From Nocardia speluncae NBRC 108251 (GTDB taxonomy: Bacteria > Actinomycetota > Actinomycetes > Mycobacteriales > Mycobacteriaceae): a stretch of 64,000 nucleotides of DNA. Shown here one piece after another: positions 54,927 to 63,967 of the stretch (position 1 is the first letter of the stretch; each line of letters opens with the position of its first letter). Location of the stretch: positions 682,001-746,000 of the forward strand of contig NZ_BDBZ01000002.1 in assembly GCF_001613245.1 (NCBI RefSeq), written 5' to 3'. A program made the position numbers and the translations under genes. The notes beneath the pieces were generated by a model. The model ran no database searches and was not told where the DNA came from. It worked only from the letters and a program-made list of their open reading frames with translations.

Positions 54927-55099
54927 TCGGCACCTCCGGGCGTGAGCGAGGGTACTCCGTGGTCACGCTCCGACTCCTTTTCCGGCTCGCTCGCGCTCCG
55001 ACCCGCGGACGGCCCACGGTCACGCTCCACTACCCGCCCACGATCGCCGGGCACTTCGCGGTCGCGCTGCACTATTGCTTTCGGACCCGACTCGTTCAC
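54923..55099 (-). CDS. 58-residue charged linker ORF in the biotin operon
   Basis: A 59-codon frame that starts at GTG 55099 inside the thiolase stop and ends inside the bioM start (GTGA at both joints). Its product is almost all Arg/Glu/Asp/Gly/Ser with 'VQRDREVPGDRGRVVERDRG' and a second 'SERDHGVPS', as if made from a repeated unit. No fold or family is seen. It may simply carry ribosomes from the thiolase to bioM, or be a disordered small protein. Confidence 0.4.
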   Translation of the reverse strand: MNESGPKAIVQRDREVPGDRGRVVERDRGPSAGRSASEPEKESERDHGVPSLTPGGAE

Positions 55100-56223
55100 G
55101 CCGCGCGTTCCACCAGCATCGCGACCCCCTGCCCGCCTCCGATGGCGCATGCGGCGAGGCCGAGCTCCGGACCGTCCGGACGCAGCATGCGGCTCGCCAG
55201 CCGCACCAGCAGGACCGCGCCCGAAGCGCCCCACGGATGCCCCATAGCGATCGCGCCACCGTCCGGGCAGATCAGCGATTCGTCGAGACCCAGCTCGTCC
55301 GATACCGCCAGCACCACCGAGGCGAAAGCCTCGGTGATCTCGACTACCCCGATATCGGATACCGTCCGGCCGGCCCGGCGCAGGACCGCGCGGATCGCCG
55401 GCACCGGGCCGAGGCCGGGTAGCGCCGGATCACCGGCGGCGACAGCGGTGGCCACGATCCGCAGCGCCGGGAGCCCGGCCGCCTCGTGCGCAGTGGTCAC
55501 CGCGACCACGGCCGCGCCGTCGGAGATACCGCAGGAGTTTCCGGCGGTCGCGGTGCCGTCGGCGCCGAAACCAGGACGGAGCCGGGCGAGGCGCGCGGTG
55601 GTCATCCCGGCGCGAATCCGCTCGTCTCGGTGCACCCCGGCCACCGGCACGATTTCCGGGGTGAAATCCGCGGCCGCGGCCAGTGTGTGCGATCGGGCCG
55701 CGTATTCGTCCTGGCGTTCCCGCGAAATTCCCCGCCGCCGGGCGAGATCATCGGCGGCGACACCCATATCGGGATCCGGGAAACCGGCCGGTGCGAAAGG
55801 CGCCCGGGTGTAGCGGACCGGGTCGGCGCCGGCTACCGGCGGCCAGAATCGCCAGGGTGCGGTACTGGCCGATTCGGCGCCACCGGCAAGGATGAGCCGG
55901 TCGGCTCCGCTGCGGATCCGCAGCGCCGCCTGAATCACCGCGTCCAGCCCCGAACCGCACTGCCGGTCGACGGTCACTCCGGGCACCTGCGGGCCGAGGC
56001 CCGCTCGAAGTGCCGCGACGCGCGCCGGGTCGCCACCAGGGCCCAGGCAGTTACCGAGGACGACATCGTCGATCGGGAGGTCCACACCCGCGTCACGCAG
56101 CGCGCCGGCCACGGAGGCGAGCACCGGCGCCGCCAGATCGGTGACGGTGAGATCGGCGAACCCGTGACCGGCCGTGCCGATGGGGGTGCGCCGGGCGGCG
56201 ACGAAAACGGGGTCGAGGTTCAT
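55096..56223 (-). CDS. Thiolase (acetyl-CoA acetyltransferase family)
   Basis: A 375-residue thiolase. The acyl-accepting Cys89 is in 'DRQCGSGLDAV', the His is in 'GGAIAMGHPWGASGAVL', and the second Cys is in 'AACAIGGGQGVAM'. The usual NEAFA reads 'ITEAFASV', so the Asn that helps hold water at the oxyanion site is Thr here, which may alter the preferred direction or substrate. It overlaps both neighbouring ORFs. With two ligases in the same operon it could cut or build an acyl-CoA chain, for example a biotin side chain or a pimelate precursor (inference). Confidence 0.9.
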   Translation of the reverse strand: MNLDPVFVAARRTPIGTAGHGFADLTVTDLAAPVLASVAGALRDAGVDLPIDDVVLGNCLGPGGDPARVAALRAGLGPQVPGVTVDRQCGSGLDAVIQAALRIRSGADRLILAGGAESASTAPWRFWPPVAGADPVRYTRAPFAPAGFPDPDMGVAADDLARRRGISRERQDEYAARSHTLAAAADFTPEIVPVAGVHRDERIRAGMTTARLARLRPGFGADGTATAGNSCGISDGAAVVAVTTAHEAAGLPALRIVATAVAAGDPALPGLGPVPAIRAVLRRAGRTVSDIGVVEITEAFASVVLAVSDELGLDESLICPDGGAIAMGHPWGASGAVLLVRLASRMLRPDGPELGLAACAIGGGQGVAMLVERAA

Positions 56224-57341
56224 ACGAGCAAGTCTTTCAACCGGCCGCGGGCGATCTTCCCGGCGGCCGTGGTGGGCATTTCCCGGACCGGTACCCAGCG
56301 TCGCGGCATCGCTTCCTTGGTGAGCAGTCCGCGGGCCCGCAGCCGGACCTCGTCGATCTCGGCGCCATCCAACAGGACTGCCGCGGTGACGGTTTCGCCG
56401 AAAACCGCATGTGGGCTGCCGATCACGGCCGCCACCGCGACGCCGTCGATACCGCCCAGCACTCGCTCCACATCCTCCGCGACGACCGTGGTGCCCCCGA
56501 CATTGATCACTGCCTCCCCGCGGCCGTACACCCGTAATTCACCGTCGGCGCCGAGTTCGGCGATATCGCCGACGCAGAACCACTCCGGTGCGCCGAGCAC
56601 GGTGTACGGGGACCGCACGTGCAGCACCCCGTCGCGAATCCGCGTCTGCACCGAGGGCAGCACGCGCAGTGGTGCGGGAACCTCACGAGCCGCGACGAGC
56701 GACACTTCGGAGGCACCGTAGTACTCGACGACACGCAAATGGCGGACGGCGGCCAGCGCACCCGGATCGGCCGCGATACCGGCCACGATCGCGGTCCGCA
56801 GCCGCGGCGCCCGGGGCACCAGCTCACGCAGAACCGAGGGAACGGCGTGTACAGCGGTGGCCCGCGACGGGTCGTCGGTGACGCAGGCGCCGCACCACAG
56901 GGCGTGCAGGGCGCCGAACAGATGCATGGTCGCGTGCAGCGGGCCGGTGAGCAGCACGTGGTCGTGCGGGGTCACCCGGGTGATCTCGGTGAAAACCGGG
57001 AAGCTGTCGTACCAGGAGGCGGCAGTACGGGCCAGCGGCCGTGGCCGGCCGGTGGAGCCGGAGGTGGCTACCAGCAGGAATGCCTCGGAAGGCCAGGCGG
57101 ATCGGTCCGGCCGGGCGGCCGGATCCTCGACGGCGACCGGTACTTCGAGCCGCGCAGCCGCGCAGATACAGATGAGAGCGTCGGCAACCGGCAACGTGGA
57201 GGCGTCGTAACCACGCGGCCCCGGTGGGTGCCGGTCGATCCAGTGATCGACGGCGCGGTCGAGTTCGGCGTAGGTGAGGGTGCGGCCGTCGAGATCGAGC
57301 GCGGGCGCCGTGGCGCCACCGCCGAGTTCGCGGCTATCCAC
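56220..57341 (-). CDS. Short AMP-binding acyl-CoA ligase (biotin locus, first copy)
   Basis: A 373-residue ANL ligase, about the length of the short MenE type. It has 'LLVATSGSTGRPRPLAR', A5 'VVEYYGASEVSLVAAR', A7/A8 'FCVGDIAELGADGELRVYGR' then 'GEAVINVGGTTVVAEDV', and A10 'MPTTAAGKIARGRLKDLL'. It shares the YGASE/S signature with the 521-residue copy at 52089, suggesting related substrates. ATG/GTG overlaps bioY by 8 bases and its stop overlaps the thiolase by 4. Confidence 0.85.
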   Translation of the reverse strand: MDSRELGGGATAPALDLDGRTLTYAELDRAVDHWIDRHPPGPRGYDASTLPVADALICICAAARLEVPVAVEDPAARPDRSAWPSEAFLLVATSGSTGRPRPLARTAASWYDSFPVFTEITRVTPHDHVLLTGPLHATMHLFGALHALWCGACVTDDPSRATAVHAVPSVLRELVPRAPRLRTAIVAGIAADPGALAAVRHLRVVEYYGASEVSLVAAREVPAPLRVLPSVQTRIRDGVLHVRSPYTVLGAPEWFCVGDIAELGADGELRVYGRGEAVINVGGTTVVAEDVERVLGGIDGVAVAAVIGSPHAVFGETVTAAVLLDGAEIDEVRLRARGLLTKEAMPRRWVPVREMPTTAAGKIARGRLKDLLV

Positions 57342-57918
57342 GGATCAAACCCGGGTAGGCACGGTGCACACCTTTGGCCACGACTGTGGCGACAACCACT
57401 TTCAGCAGGTCGCCGGGCAGGAAGACACCGTTGGCCTGGATCGCGGCGAGTACTCCGAGGTCGGTGCGCAGCAGCAGGCCGAGGGTGCCGAACAGGTAGA
57501 TGACCGCGATACCGCCGACCGCGTTGATCACCAGCGCGAGGACCAGCGAGTACCTGGGCACGATCCGCGCCGTGAGCAGACCGATGACCAGGGCCGCCGG
57601 TATCCAGCCGACCAGGTAGCCGGCGCTCGGGCCGGCGAGCGCCGTCAGGCCCGTGCGCCCGCCGGACAGCAGCGGCAGGCCGATGATCGTCAGCGCGATG
57701 AACACCGCGACCGCCGCGGTGCCCTTACGCGCTCCCAGCACGGCGGGAGCCAGGATCACGCCGAGGGTCTGCACGGTGATCGGCACCCCGCTGAAGCCGA
57801 CGGTGATCGCGCCCGGCAGGCCCAGTGCGGCAATGAGCGCGGCGAATACCGCGATCTGCGCCATATCCCGCGCTGTGGTGCGAGTCTTCGGCGCCCGCGC
57901 GTCCTCGACACCGTTCAT
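57334..57918 (-). CDS. bioY: Biotin transporter substrate-binding subunit BioY
   Basis: A 194-residue membrane protein of the BioY type with about six helices. Family features: 'ALGLPGAITVGFSGVPITVQ', 'GRTGLTALAGPSAGYLVGW' and 'ALVINAVGGIAVIYLFG'. It binds biotin with high affinity. ATG 57918 follows AAGGATG; the longer frame upstream is not used. It heads the operon and lies next to the palindromic operator. Confidence 0.95.
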   Translation of the reverse strand: MNGVEDARAPKTRTTARDMAQIAVFAALIAALGLPGAITVGFSGVPITVQTLGVILAPAVLGARKGTAAVAVFIALTIIGLPLLSGGRTGLTALAGPSAGYLVGWIPAALVIGLLTARIVPRYSLVLALVINAVGGIAVIYLFGTLGLLLRTDLGVLAAIQANGVFLPGDLLKVVVATVVAKGVHRAYPGLIRG

Positions 57919-58375
57919 GACGCCATCCTTCGCAACAACCGAGCTTGAACGTCGTTCAAGATAGCAACGCGCCCGCGCCACCGCGGACACGACCCCGTCC
58001 TCGGCATCCACATGAGCGCTCATTGCGCCACCGGCGGGCGGCGGCATGCGCGCCGGCGGCGGGGATGGCGCAATCACCCGGCCTCCGCGAGGATCATCGG
58101 ACCGCACACGCTCCCGAACCGACTACCGCGCGCAGTTCCGCTGAGCCGGCACGCCGAAACCGGCGAGAAGCGGCAAGTGGTGCGCGTAGTGGACAAGTCC
58201 ACGCACTACCCGCGGGGACCTGCGATTTCGGGGCACCTACGCACAGCTTCCGGGGGCGCGGGCACACTGGAGAACCGAGACGCGCCGGGCCCCGAGAGGG
58301 ACCGGACGTGGCAGACGGCGACCACGGCTCCGGAAACCTTCACCGAAGGACCGGCGGGCGCCGGAAAGGATGACG
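57919..58375. promoter_or_regulatory. Divergent control region between bioY and the sulfoxide reductase gene
   Basis: 457 bases without a gene. It holds a BioQ-type palindrome (57944-57960) near the bioY side, followed on the minus strand by TTGCTATCTTG, which may carry the bioY -10. The part next to the reductase is very GC-rich and shows no further site I can support. Confidence 0.6.
57944..57960. promoter_or_regulatory. BioQ-type operator
   Basis: CTTGAACG-T-CGTTCAAG, two 8-base arms with one central base. The core TGAAC-GTC-GTTCA (57946-57958) matches the TGAAC-N3-GTTCA form I recall for the TetR-family biotin regulator BioQ of corynebacteria and mycobacteria. It lies 28 bases upstream of the bioY start, where it could block transcription when biotin is plentiful. 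Confidence 0.7.
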
Positions 58376-60709
58376 ATGACGCGGGCCCGGCCCACCGCCA
58401 CCCACTGGGGGAACTACCTCGTCGACACCGCCGCCGACGGAACGCTCTCGGTGACACCGCACGGCGACGACCCGCACCCCTCCCCCATCGGGCGCTCGCT
58501 GACCGCGCTGCACGATCCTGCCCACCGTATCGCCCGACCGGCAATACGCCTCGGCTATTACCGTGACCGCGCCGCTGCCGACCCCACGCTCCGCGGCCGG
58601 GAGCCCTTTGTCGAGGTCGACTGGAACACGGCGCTCGATATCGCCGCCGACGCACTGCGCACAGCCCGCGCGACCGCCGGGAACCGCGCCATCTACGGCG
58701 GTTCCTACGGGTGGGCCGGCGCCGGGCGATTCCACCACGCCCAAGGGCAGGTCCACCGCTTCCTGCAACTTTTCGGGGGTTACACGGCTTCGGTGGATAC
58801 CTATTCCTTCGCGGCGGCCGAGGTGCTCATTCCGCACGTACTCGGTATGAACGCCTACGTCGCCGCCCGGCAGGCGCCCAGTACCGAAGAGATCACCCGG
58901 CACTGCGCCCGCATCGTATTCTTCGGCGGCGCCCCGCAACGCAACACCCAGGTCAATCCCGGTGGTGTCGGGGCACATCCAGGACCCGGCAGGCTCACCG
59001 CGTTGCGCGGAGCCGGTATCGATTTCATCCATATCGGGCCGGTTCGCGACGACTGCGATCCCGCGCTCGACGCTCGCTGGATACCGTGCCGCCCGCACAG
59101 CGACGCCGCGATCATGCTCGCCCTGCTGCACACCCTCATCACCGAGGGACTGCACGACCACGCATTCCTCGACCGCTACACCACCGGTTTCGACCGGCTC
59201 GCCGAGTACGTCACCGGCCGCGGCGACGGCGTACCCAAATCACCGGAATGGGCCGCGGAGCTCGCCGAGATCCCGGCGGACGAGATCCGCGCGCTGGCCC
59301 GGCTCATGGCACGCGAACGCTGCCTGATCGGGCTGCCGTACGCGCTGCAGCGCGCCGAGCACGGCGAGCAGAGTTATTGGGCCGCTTGGGCGCTCGCGGC
59401 CGCGTTGGGTCATATCGGCCTGCCGGGCGGCGGCGTGCTCATGGGCACGGGGATCGGGATGACCAACAACATGCAGCGCCGCTATCTGCCCTTCGAGATC
59501 GGTGGGTTGCCGCAGCCGGGAAACCCGGTGGCCGAGTTCGTTCCGGTGGCCCGGCTCACCGAGATGCTGGAACGGCCCGGCGGCACGGTCGACTACAACG
59601 GGCGGGTTCTCACCTATCCGCCGATCGACCTGATCTATTGGGCCGGCGGTAATCCGTTCCACCACCATCAGGACCTCAACCGGCTGCGGCGGGCATGGTC
59701 GCGGCCGCGCACCGTGATCGTCAACGAGATCAGCTGGACCGCGACCGCCCGGCTGGCCGATATCGTCCTGCCCACCACCGCGGGCGCCGAACGGGAGGAT
59801 TTCGCCGGTGGACGCACCGATCACTGGCTGACACCCATGCGCCGGGCCCTCGAACCATACGGGCAGGCACGGGACGATTACGCGATCTTCGCCGGTCTTG
59901 CCGAACGACTCGGCTTCGCGGAGCGTTTCACCGAGGGACGTACCGCGCGCCAGTGGGTGGAGCAGCTGTGGCGTACCACCGTGGATAATGCCGCGGCCGC
60001 CGGTATCCGATTACCCGAGTACGCGGATTTCCGCGCCGGCGCGCCCCTCGACCTGCGGCCGCAGCTACCGGAGTCCCCCCACACCCTCGAACAGTTCCGC
60101 GACGACCCGCAGCGGCACCCGCTGCGGACTCCGTCGGGCCGGATCGAATTATTCTCCCGGACCATCGCCGAATTCGGCTATCCAGACTGCCCGGGCCACC
60201 CCGCGTGGTTCCCGCCGCGAGAATGGCTCGGCAGCCCGGCGGCACAACGTTTCCCGCTGCATCTGCTCTCCCACCAACCCGCGACCCGCCTGCACAGCCA
60301 GCTCGATCACGGCGTCATCAGCCGGGAAGCCAAGATTCGCGGGCGCGAACCGTTGCGGATGAATCCTGCCGACGCCGCCACGCGTGGCCTGCGCGACGGC
60401 GATATCGCCCGGGTCCACAACGATCGAGGCGCCCTGCTCGCCGGCGTCCGGATCAGTGATGCGGTACGGCCCGGCGTGATGCACATGGCAACCGGCGCCT
60501 GGTACGACCCGCTGAACCCCTCCGACCCCGAATCGCTCGATGTGCACGGCAATCCGAATTCGGTCACCAATGATATCGGCACCAGTTCGCTGGCTCAGGG
60601 CCCCTCCGCGAACAGCTGTCTGGTGGAGGCCGAACGCTACGACGGTGAACTCCCCCCGTTGTCGGTAGGCACACCGCCACCGCTGGTGGACGCCGGCTCG
60701 ATCCGGTGA
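58376..60709 (+). CDS. bisC: BisC-type molybdopterin oxidoreductase (biotin sulfoxide reductase)
   Basis: A 777-residue DMSO-reductase-family enzyme lacking an N-terminal Fe-S cluster (no Cys motif) and lacking a Tat signal, as expected for cytoplasmic BisC. 'GSYGWAGAGRFHHAQ' and 'DTYSFAAAEVLIPHVLG' (Ser144, the Mo ligand) are family hallmarks. 'NEISWTATARLADIVLPTT' and 'GDIARVHNDRGALLAGVRIS' belong to the cofactor-binding domains. It would reduce biotin d-sulfoxide to biotin, or other S-oxides such as methionine sulfoxide. Location next to biotin import favours biotin. ATG 58376 is preferred over 58370, as GGAAAGGA (58363-58370) suits it. Confidence 0.9.
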   Translation: MTRARPTATHWGNYLVDTAADGTLSVTPHGDDPHPSPIGRSLTALHDPAHRIARPAIRLGYYRDRAAADPTLRGREPFVEVDWNTALDIAADALRTARATAGNRAIYGGSYGWAGAGRFHHAQGQVHRFLQLFGGYTASVDTYSFAAAEVLIPHVLGMNAYVAARQAPSTEEITRHCARIVFFGGAPQRNTQVNPGGVGAHPGPGRLTALRGAGIDFIHIGPVRDDCDPALDARWIPCRPHSDAAIMLALLHTLITEGLHDHAFLDRYTTGFDRLAEYVTGRGDGVPKSPEWAAELAEIPADEIRALARLMARERCLIGLPYALQRAEHGEQSYWAAWALAAALGHIGLPGGGVLMGTGIGMTNNMQRRYLPFEIGGLPQPGNPVAEFVPVARLTEMLERPGGTVDYNGRVLTYPPIDLIYWAGGNPFHHHQDLNRLRRAWSRPRTVIVNEISWTATARLADIVLPTTAGAEREDFAGGRTDHWLTPMRRALEPYGQARDDYAIFAGLAERLGFAERFTEGRTARQWVEQLWRTTVDNAAAAGIRLPEYADFRAGAPLDLRPQLPESPHTLEQFRDDPQRHPLRTPSGRIELFSRTIAEFGYPDCPGHPAWFPPREWLGSPAAQRFPLHLLSHQPATRLHSQLDHGVISREAKIRGREPLRMNPADAATRGLRDGDIARVHNDRGALLAGVRISDAVRPGVMHMATGAWYDPLNPSDPESLDVHGNPNSVTNDIGTSSLAQGPSANSCLVEAERYDGELPPLSVGTPPPLVDAGSIR

Positions 60710-60757
60710 TCGCCCGCCGGCGTCCGCTCCCGGCGCTCACGGCACCGGCGCAGCTGT

Positions 60758-62122
60758 CTACCCGCGAACGAACTCCGCGGTCAGATCACGCCCGCGGGTT
60801 TCGGCCATCCGCCAGATCGCCGTAGCCGTGACAAGTGCGGTGACCCCGATGATGGCACTGAGCGGCAGACTGGAGCCACCCGTCGAGGCGACGAAACTGC
60901 TCGCGATCAGCGGACCGAACCCGGCCCCGATCAGGCTGGCCATCTGATAGCCCAGCGATACACCGGTGTACCGCATCTCGGTACCGAACATCTCCGCCAG
61001 CAGTGGCGCCAGCGGGGCGTACATGAGGTTCTGAACCACCTGTGCGATCAGCAGGCCGACGGTCATCAAAAGGACCGAACCGGTGTCCACCATGACATAC
61101 AGCGGGAGCGCGAAAACCACGGCGCCGACGGCGCCGGCCATGGTGACGGCCCGGCGCCCCAGCCGGTCCGACAACGCCGAGAACAGCGGAATGCAGACCA
61201 GCGATACCACCGACATCGCGACCAGCGTGCGCATCACCTCGGATTTGTCGTAGCCGGTATCGGTGGCGTAGGCGATGATGTGCGAGGTGGTGAGCGCTGT
61301 CAGCGCGAACGGCCCGATTCCGGCGGCACACGCCAGGATGAGCGGACGCGGATTGCGCAGCAGTTGGACCAGGGGTGTTGCGGCCTTCGGTTCGGACTCG
61401 GATTCGGCCTGTTCCAGGGCCTCCCGGAAGACCGGACTTTCCACCACACCCAAGCGCACATACAGGCCGACGACCACCAGCAAACCGCTGAGCAGGAAGG
61501 GCAGGCGCCAGCCCCAGGAGTACAGGCTCTCGTCCGGGAGCATGGTCACCACCATGACCACCACGGTGGAGAGCAAGAAGCCGATCGGGGAGCCGAGTTG
61601 CATGATCCCCGCCCATTTACCGCGGCGGTCCTTGTCGGCGTGCTCGATCACCATGAGCGCCGCACCGCCCCATTCGCCGCCGATCGCGATGCCCTGGATG
61701 AGACGGAGCGCGACCAGCAGGATCGGAGCCAGCACACCGATCGACCCGTAATCGGGGAGCAGGCCGATGACGAAGCTGGCGCCGCCCATCATCACCATGG
61801 TCACGATCAGCATCGATTTCCGCCCGAGTCGATCGCCGAAATGACCGAACAGGACGCCGCCGATGGGCCGGGCCGCGTAACCGGCGGCCAGAGTGCCGAA
61901 CGCGGCGATGGTGGAGGCGGCCGAGTTCGACGACGGGAAGAACAGCTTGCCGAAGACCAGGGCGGCCATGGTGCTGTAGAGGAGGAAGTCGTAGTACTCG
62001 AGGACGGTGCCGAGCAGGCTCGACAGCGCGACCTTACGCAACTGCGTGTTGTCGCTCGCCGCACCCGGCGTTCCGGCGGCCGACGGGGATTCGGCTCTCG
62101 GCGGTTGTTTCTCTGTGTACAT
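60758..62122 (-). CDS. MFS metabolite:H+ symporter
   Basis: A 454-residue transporter with about twelve helices. The MFS motif 'GHFGDRLGRKSMLI' and 'LIQGIAIGGEWGGAAL' are typical of the MHS family (proline/betaine, shikimate, citrate). 'EYYDFLLYSTMAALVF' at helix 1 fits too. The start is ATG 62122 with GGAG; TTG 62146 is less likely. It is convergent with the reductase gene. The substrate cannot be read from sequence. Confidence 0.9.
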   Translation of the reverse strand: MYTEKQPPRAESPSAAGTPGAASDNTQLRKVALSSLLGTVLEYYDFLLYSTMAALVFGKLFFPSSNSAASTIAAFGTLAAGYAARPIGGVLFGHFGDRLGRKSMLIVTMVMMGGASFVIGLLPDYGSIGVLAPILLVALRLIQGIAIGGEWGGAALMVIEHADKDRRGKWAGIMQLGSPIGFLLSTVVVMVVTMLPDESLYSWGWRLPFLLSGLLVVVGLYVRLGVVESPVFREALEQAESESEPKAATPLVQLLRNPRPLILACAAGIGPFALTALTTSHIIAYATDTGYDKSEVMRTLVAMSVVSLVCIPLFSALSDRLGRRAVTMAGAVGAVVFALPLYVMVDTGSVLLMTVGLLIAQVVQNLMYAPLAPLLAEMFGTEMRYTGVSLGYQMASLIGAGFGPLIASSFVASTGGSSLPLSAIIGVTALVTATAIWRMAETRGRDLTAEFVRG

Positions 62123-62210
62123 GGGGGCTCCAGCGTCGGTGATCAAGCCTCGGCGCGGACCGGGCTACGGGATCGTCTCGCCGTAGCCCACCGCACGGAA
62201 ATCGGAGGGT

Positions 62211-63125
62211 TCAGTGCGCGGCCGTGACGACCACGTCGATGAGCGCCGCGACGGCACGCGCGCAGTCGTTGCGGGAATAACCCAGCCGCCGCACCTCACC
62301 GGCATCCGGTTCGTATGCCAGTGTGTTGCCGCGACCTTGGATGATGGCCGCGTCCGGCAGCAGCGGATGCTGTTCGTCGCGTTCGGTGATTTCCCGCGCG
62401 CCGCCGGCGGCGTCGACCATCATCTGGAAGAACTGCCGGTACGAGAGGTTCTGGTCGCCGATGAGATACGCCGCACCGGACTCACCGTCGAGCAGAGCAC
62501 CGCGGATCGCCTGTGCAAGTGAGGCGGCGGACATGTAGTTGGTACCGCCGACGGGAGCGAAATCTGGGATATCGGGCTCGTTTCCGGCCGCCCACGAGAC
62601 CATCCGCCGATAACGACGGGCCGAGGCTCCGGATACGGCCCCGATGATCGAGGGCGGATTGAGCGTGCACACCCTGAACGATTCGTCCGCGAGCGCGCGC
62701 GCACCCTCGTCGGCCGCCTTCCGGGCCGCGATGTACGGGTTGTTGTCCGCGAGATCCGGTCGCAGCTGGTGGTAGTAGCTGCCTACCTGCACGAAACAGC
62801 CCACGCCGGCCTCTTTGGCGAGTTCGGCGAACCGCGGCACACCCACAATCTGGGTATCCGCCCAGAATTGCGCTGGGTCGTCATCCGCCTTTTTGTGCCG
62901 CACATCCTGACCGGCGGAGAAGACGATGCCGTCGAACTGCGACAGTTGTTCCCGGGTGAAGGTGGGAACGGTGTAATCGCCTGTGAGCAGTGGAAAGCCG
63001 GCGACCGGGGAGCTGGCGGGGATCTCCCCGCGCGCCGCGACGGTGACGTCGTCGCCGTGTTCGCGTAGGTGCAGCGCGGCGTGCGCGCCGATCATGCCGG
63101 TGCCGCCGATGATCAGAATCTTCAT
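62211..63125 (-). CDS. NAD(P)-dependent epimerase/reductase-like protein
   Basis: A 304-residue Rossmann-fold protein. 'MKILIIGGTGMIGAHAALHL' binds the cofactor. 'VGSYYHQL' lies near the position of the extended-SDR Ser/Tyr, but the usual YxxxK is not clear ('YIAARKAADEG' offers a Tyr and Lys). 'GTNYMSAASLAQAI' and 'YLIGDQNLSYRQFFQMMV' match the NmrA/extended SDR class. It lies 26 bases downstream of the SDR gene and is probably in one unit with it and the MFS gene. Confidence 0.85.
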   Translation of the reverse strand: MKILIIGGTGMIGAHAALHLREHGDDVTVAARGEIPASSPVAGFPLLTGDYTVPTFTREQLSQFDGIVFSAGQDVRHKKADDDPAQFWADTQIVGVPRFAELAKEAGVGCFVQVGSYYHQLRPDLADNNPYIAARKAADEGARALADESFRVCTLNPPSIIGAVSGASARRYRRMVSWAAGNEPDIPDFAPVGGTNYMSAASLAQAIRGALLDGESGAAYLIGDQNLSYRQFFQMMVDAAGGAREITERDEQHPLLPDAAIIQGRGNTLAYEPDAGEVRRLGYSRNDCARAVAALIDVVVTAAH

Positions 63126-63151
63126 AACTGAGATGACTTTCGGTCGTCGGG

Positions 63152-63967
63152 TCAGGGATTACGGGGACGGTTGGTCCAGCCGCCGGAGTGCCGCGGCACC
63201 CAGCCACCCGCGGCGTGGGTTCCGCCGTCGACGTGGATGGTGCCGCCGGTGACGAAGCGGGACAGGTCGGAGGCGAGGAACAGTGCGACACCGGCCACAT
63301 CGTCCGGCCTGCCGGGACCGCCGAGCGGCGACCAGGTCGGCCACAGGTGCCGGTCCTCCTCGGGTACGAGCGCCGCGTAGGGCACCTGGACCGACTCGAT
63401 GAGGTCCGGGGCGACGGCGTTGACGCGGATTCCGGCGGGACCGATCTCCGCGGCCAGCGACCGGGTGAATCCGGTCAGCGCGGCTTTGTATCCCGAATAC
63501 ACGGCATGGCCGGGGATCGCGCGATGGCCCTCGACCGTGGTGAGGTTGATGATGGAACCGGTGCCGCGCTCGGTCATCCCGGGTAGCAGCGCCTGGGTCA
63601 GGCGAAGGACGTGCGCGAAATTGATGTCGTGCAGTTCGTCCCACAACGCGGGCGCGTTGGTAGCGAAGGTATGCGGCGGCTGCAGGTAGTGGCCGACATT
63701 GTTGACGAGTATGTGGGGCCGGTGCTCGACGATCCTGGGCGGGCACGGCGAAACCCGCACATCCCATTCCACCTGCGTTATCGAGCCGCCCGCGGCGGCA
63801 TCGAATTCGACCGAGCCGATCGGCTCGATATCGGCGACCAGGACATCGGCACCGTGCGCGGCGAATGCCCGCGCGACGGCGGCGCCGATACCGGCGGCAC
63901 CACCGGTGACCACGGCCCGCCGGCCCGCGAGCAGCGCAGCGGGAGTGAATGAGCAGAGTTCGGTCAT
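63152..63967 (-). CDS. Classical short-chain dehydrogenase/reductase
   Basis: A 271-residue classical SDR. The cofactor loop is 'VVTGGAAGIGAAVARAF', then 'LVNNVGHY', active-site 'YSGYKAAL' and 'VNAVAPDLIESV'. The residue 13 before the active Tyr, normally Ser, is Thr ('INLTTVEGHRA'), a conservative change. The C-terminus has 'ASDLSRFVTGGTIHVDGG'. ATG 63967 fits the family start; ATG 63994 would add nine residues. The product and substrate are unknown, and any neighbours further upstream lie outside the window. Confidence 0.88.
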   Translation of the reverse strand: MTELCSFTPAALLAGRRAVVTGGAAGIGAAVARAFAAHGADVLVADIEPIGSVEFDAAAGGSITQVEWDVRVSPCPPRIVEHRPHILVNNVGHYLQPPHTFATNAPALWDELHDINFAHVLRLTQALLPGMTERGTGSIINLTTVEGHRAIPGHAVYSGYKAALTGFTRSLAAEIGPAGIRVNAVAPDLIESVQVPYAALVPEEDRHLWPTWSPLGGPGRPDDVAGVALFLASDLSRFVTGGTIHVDGGTHAAGGWVPRHSGGWTNRPRNP

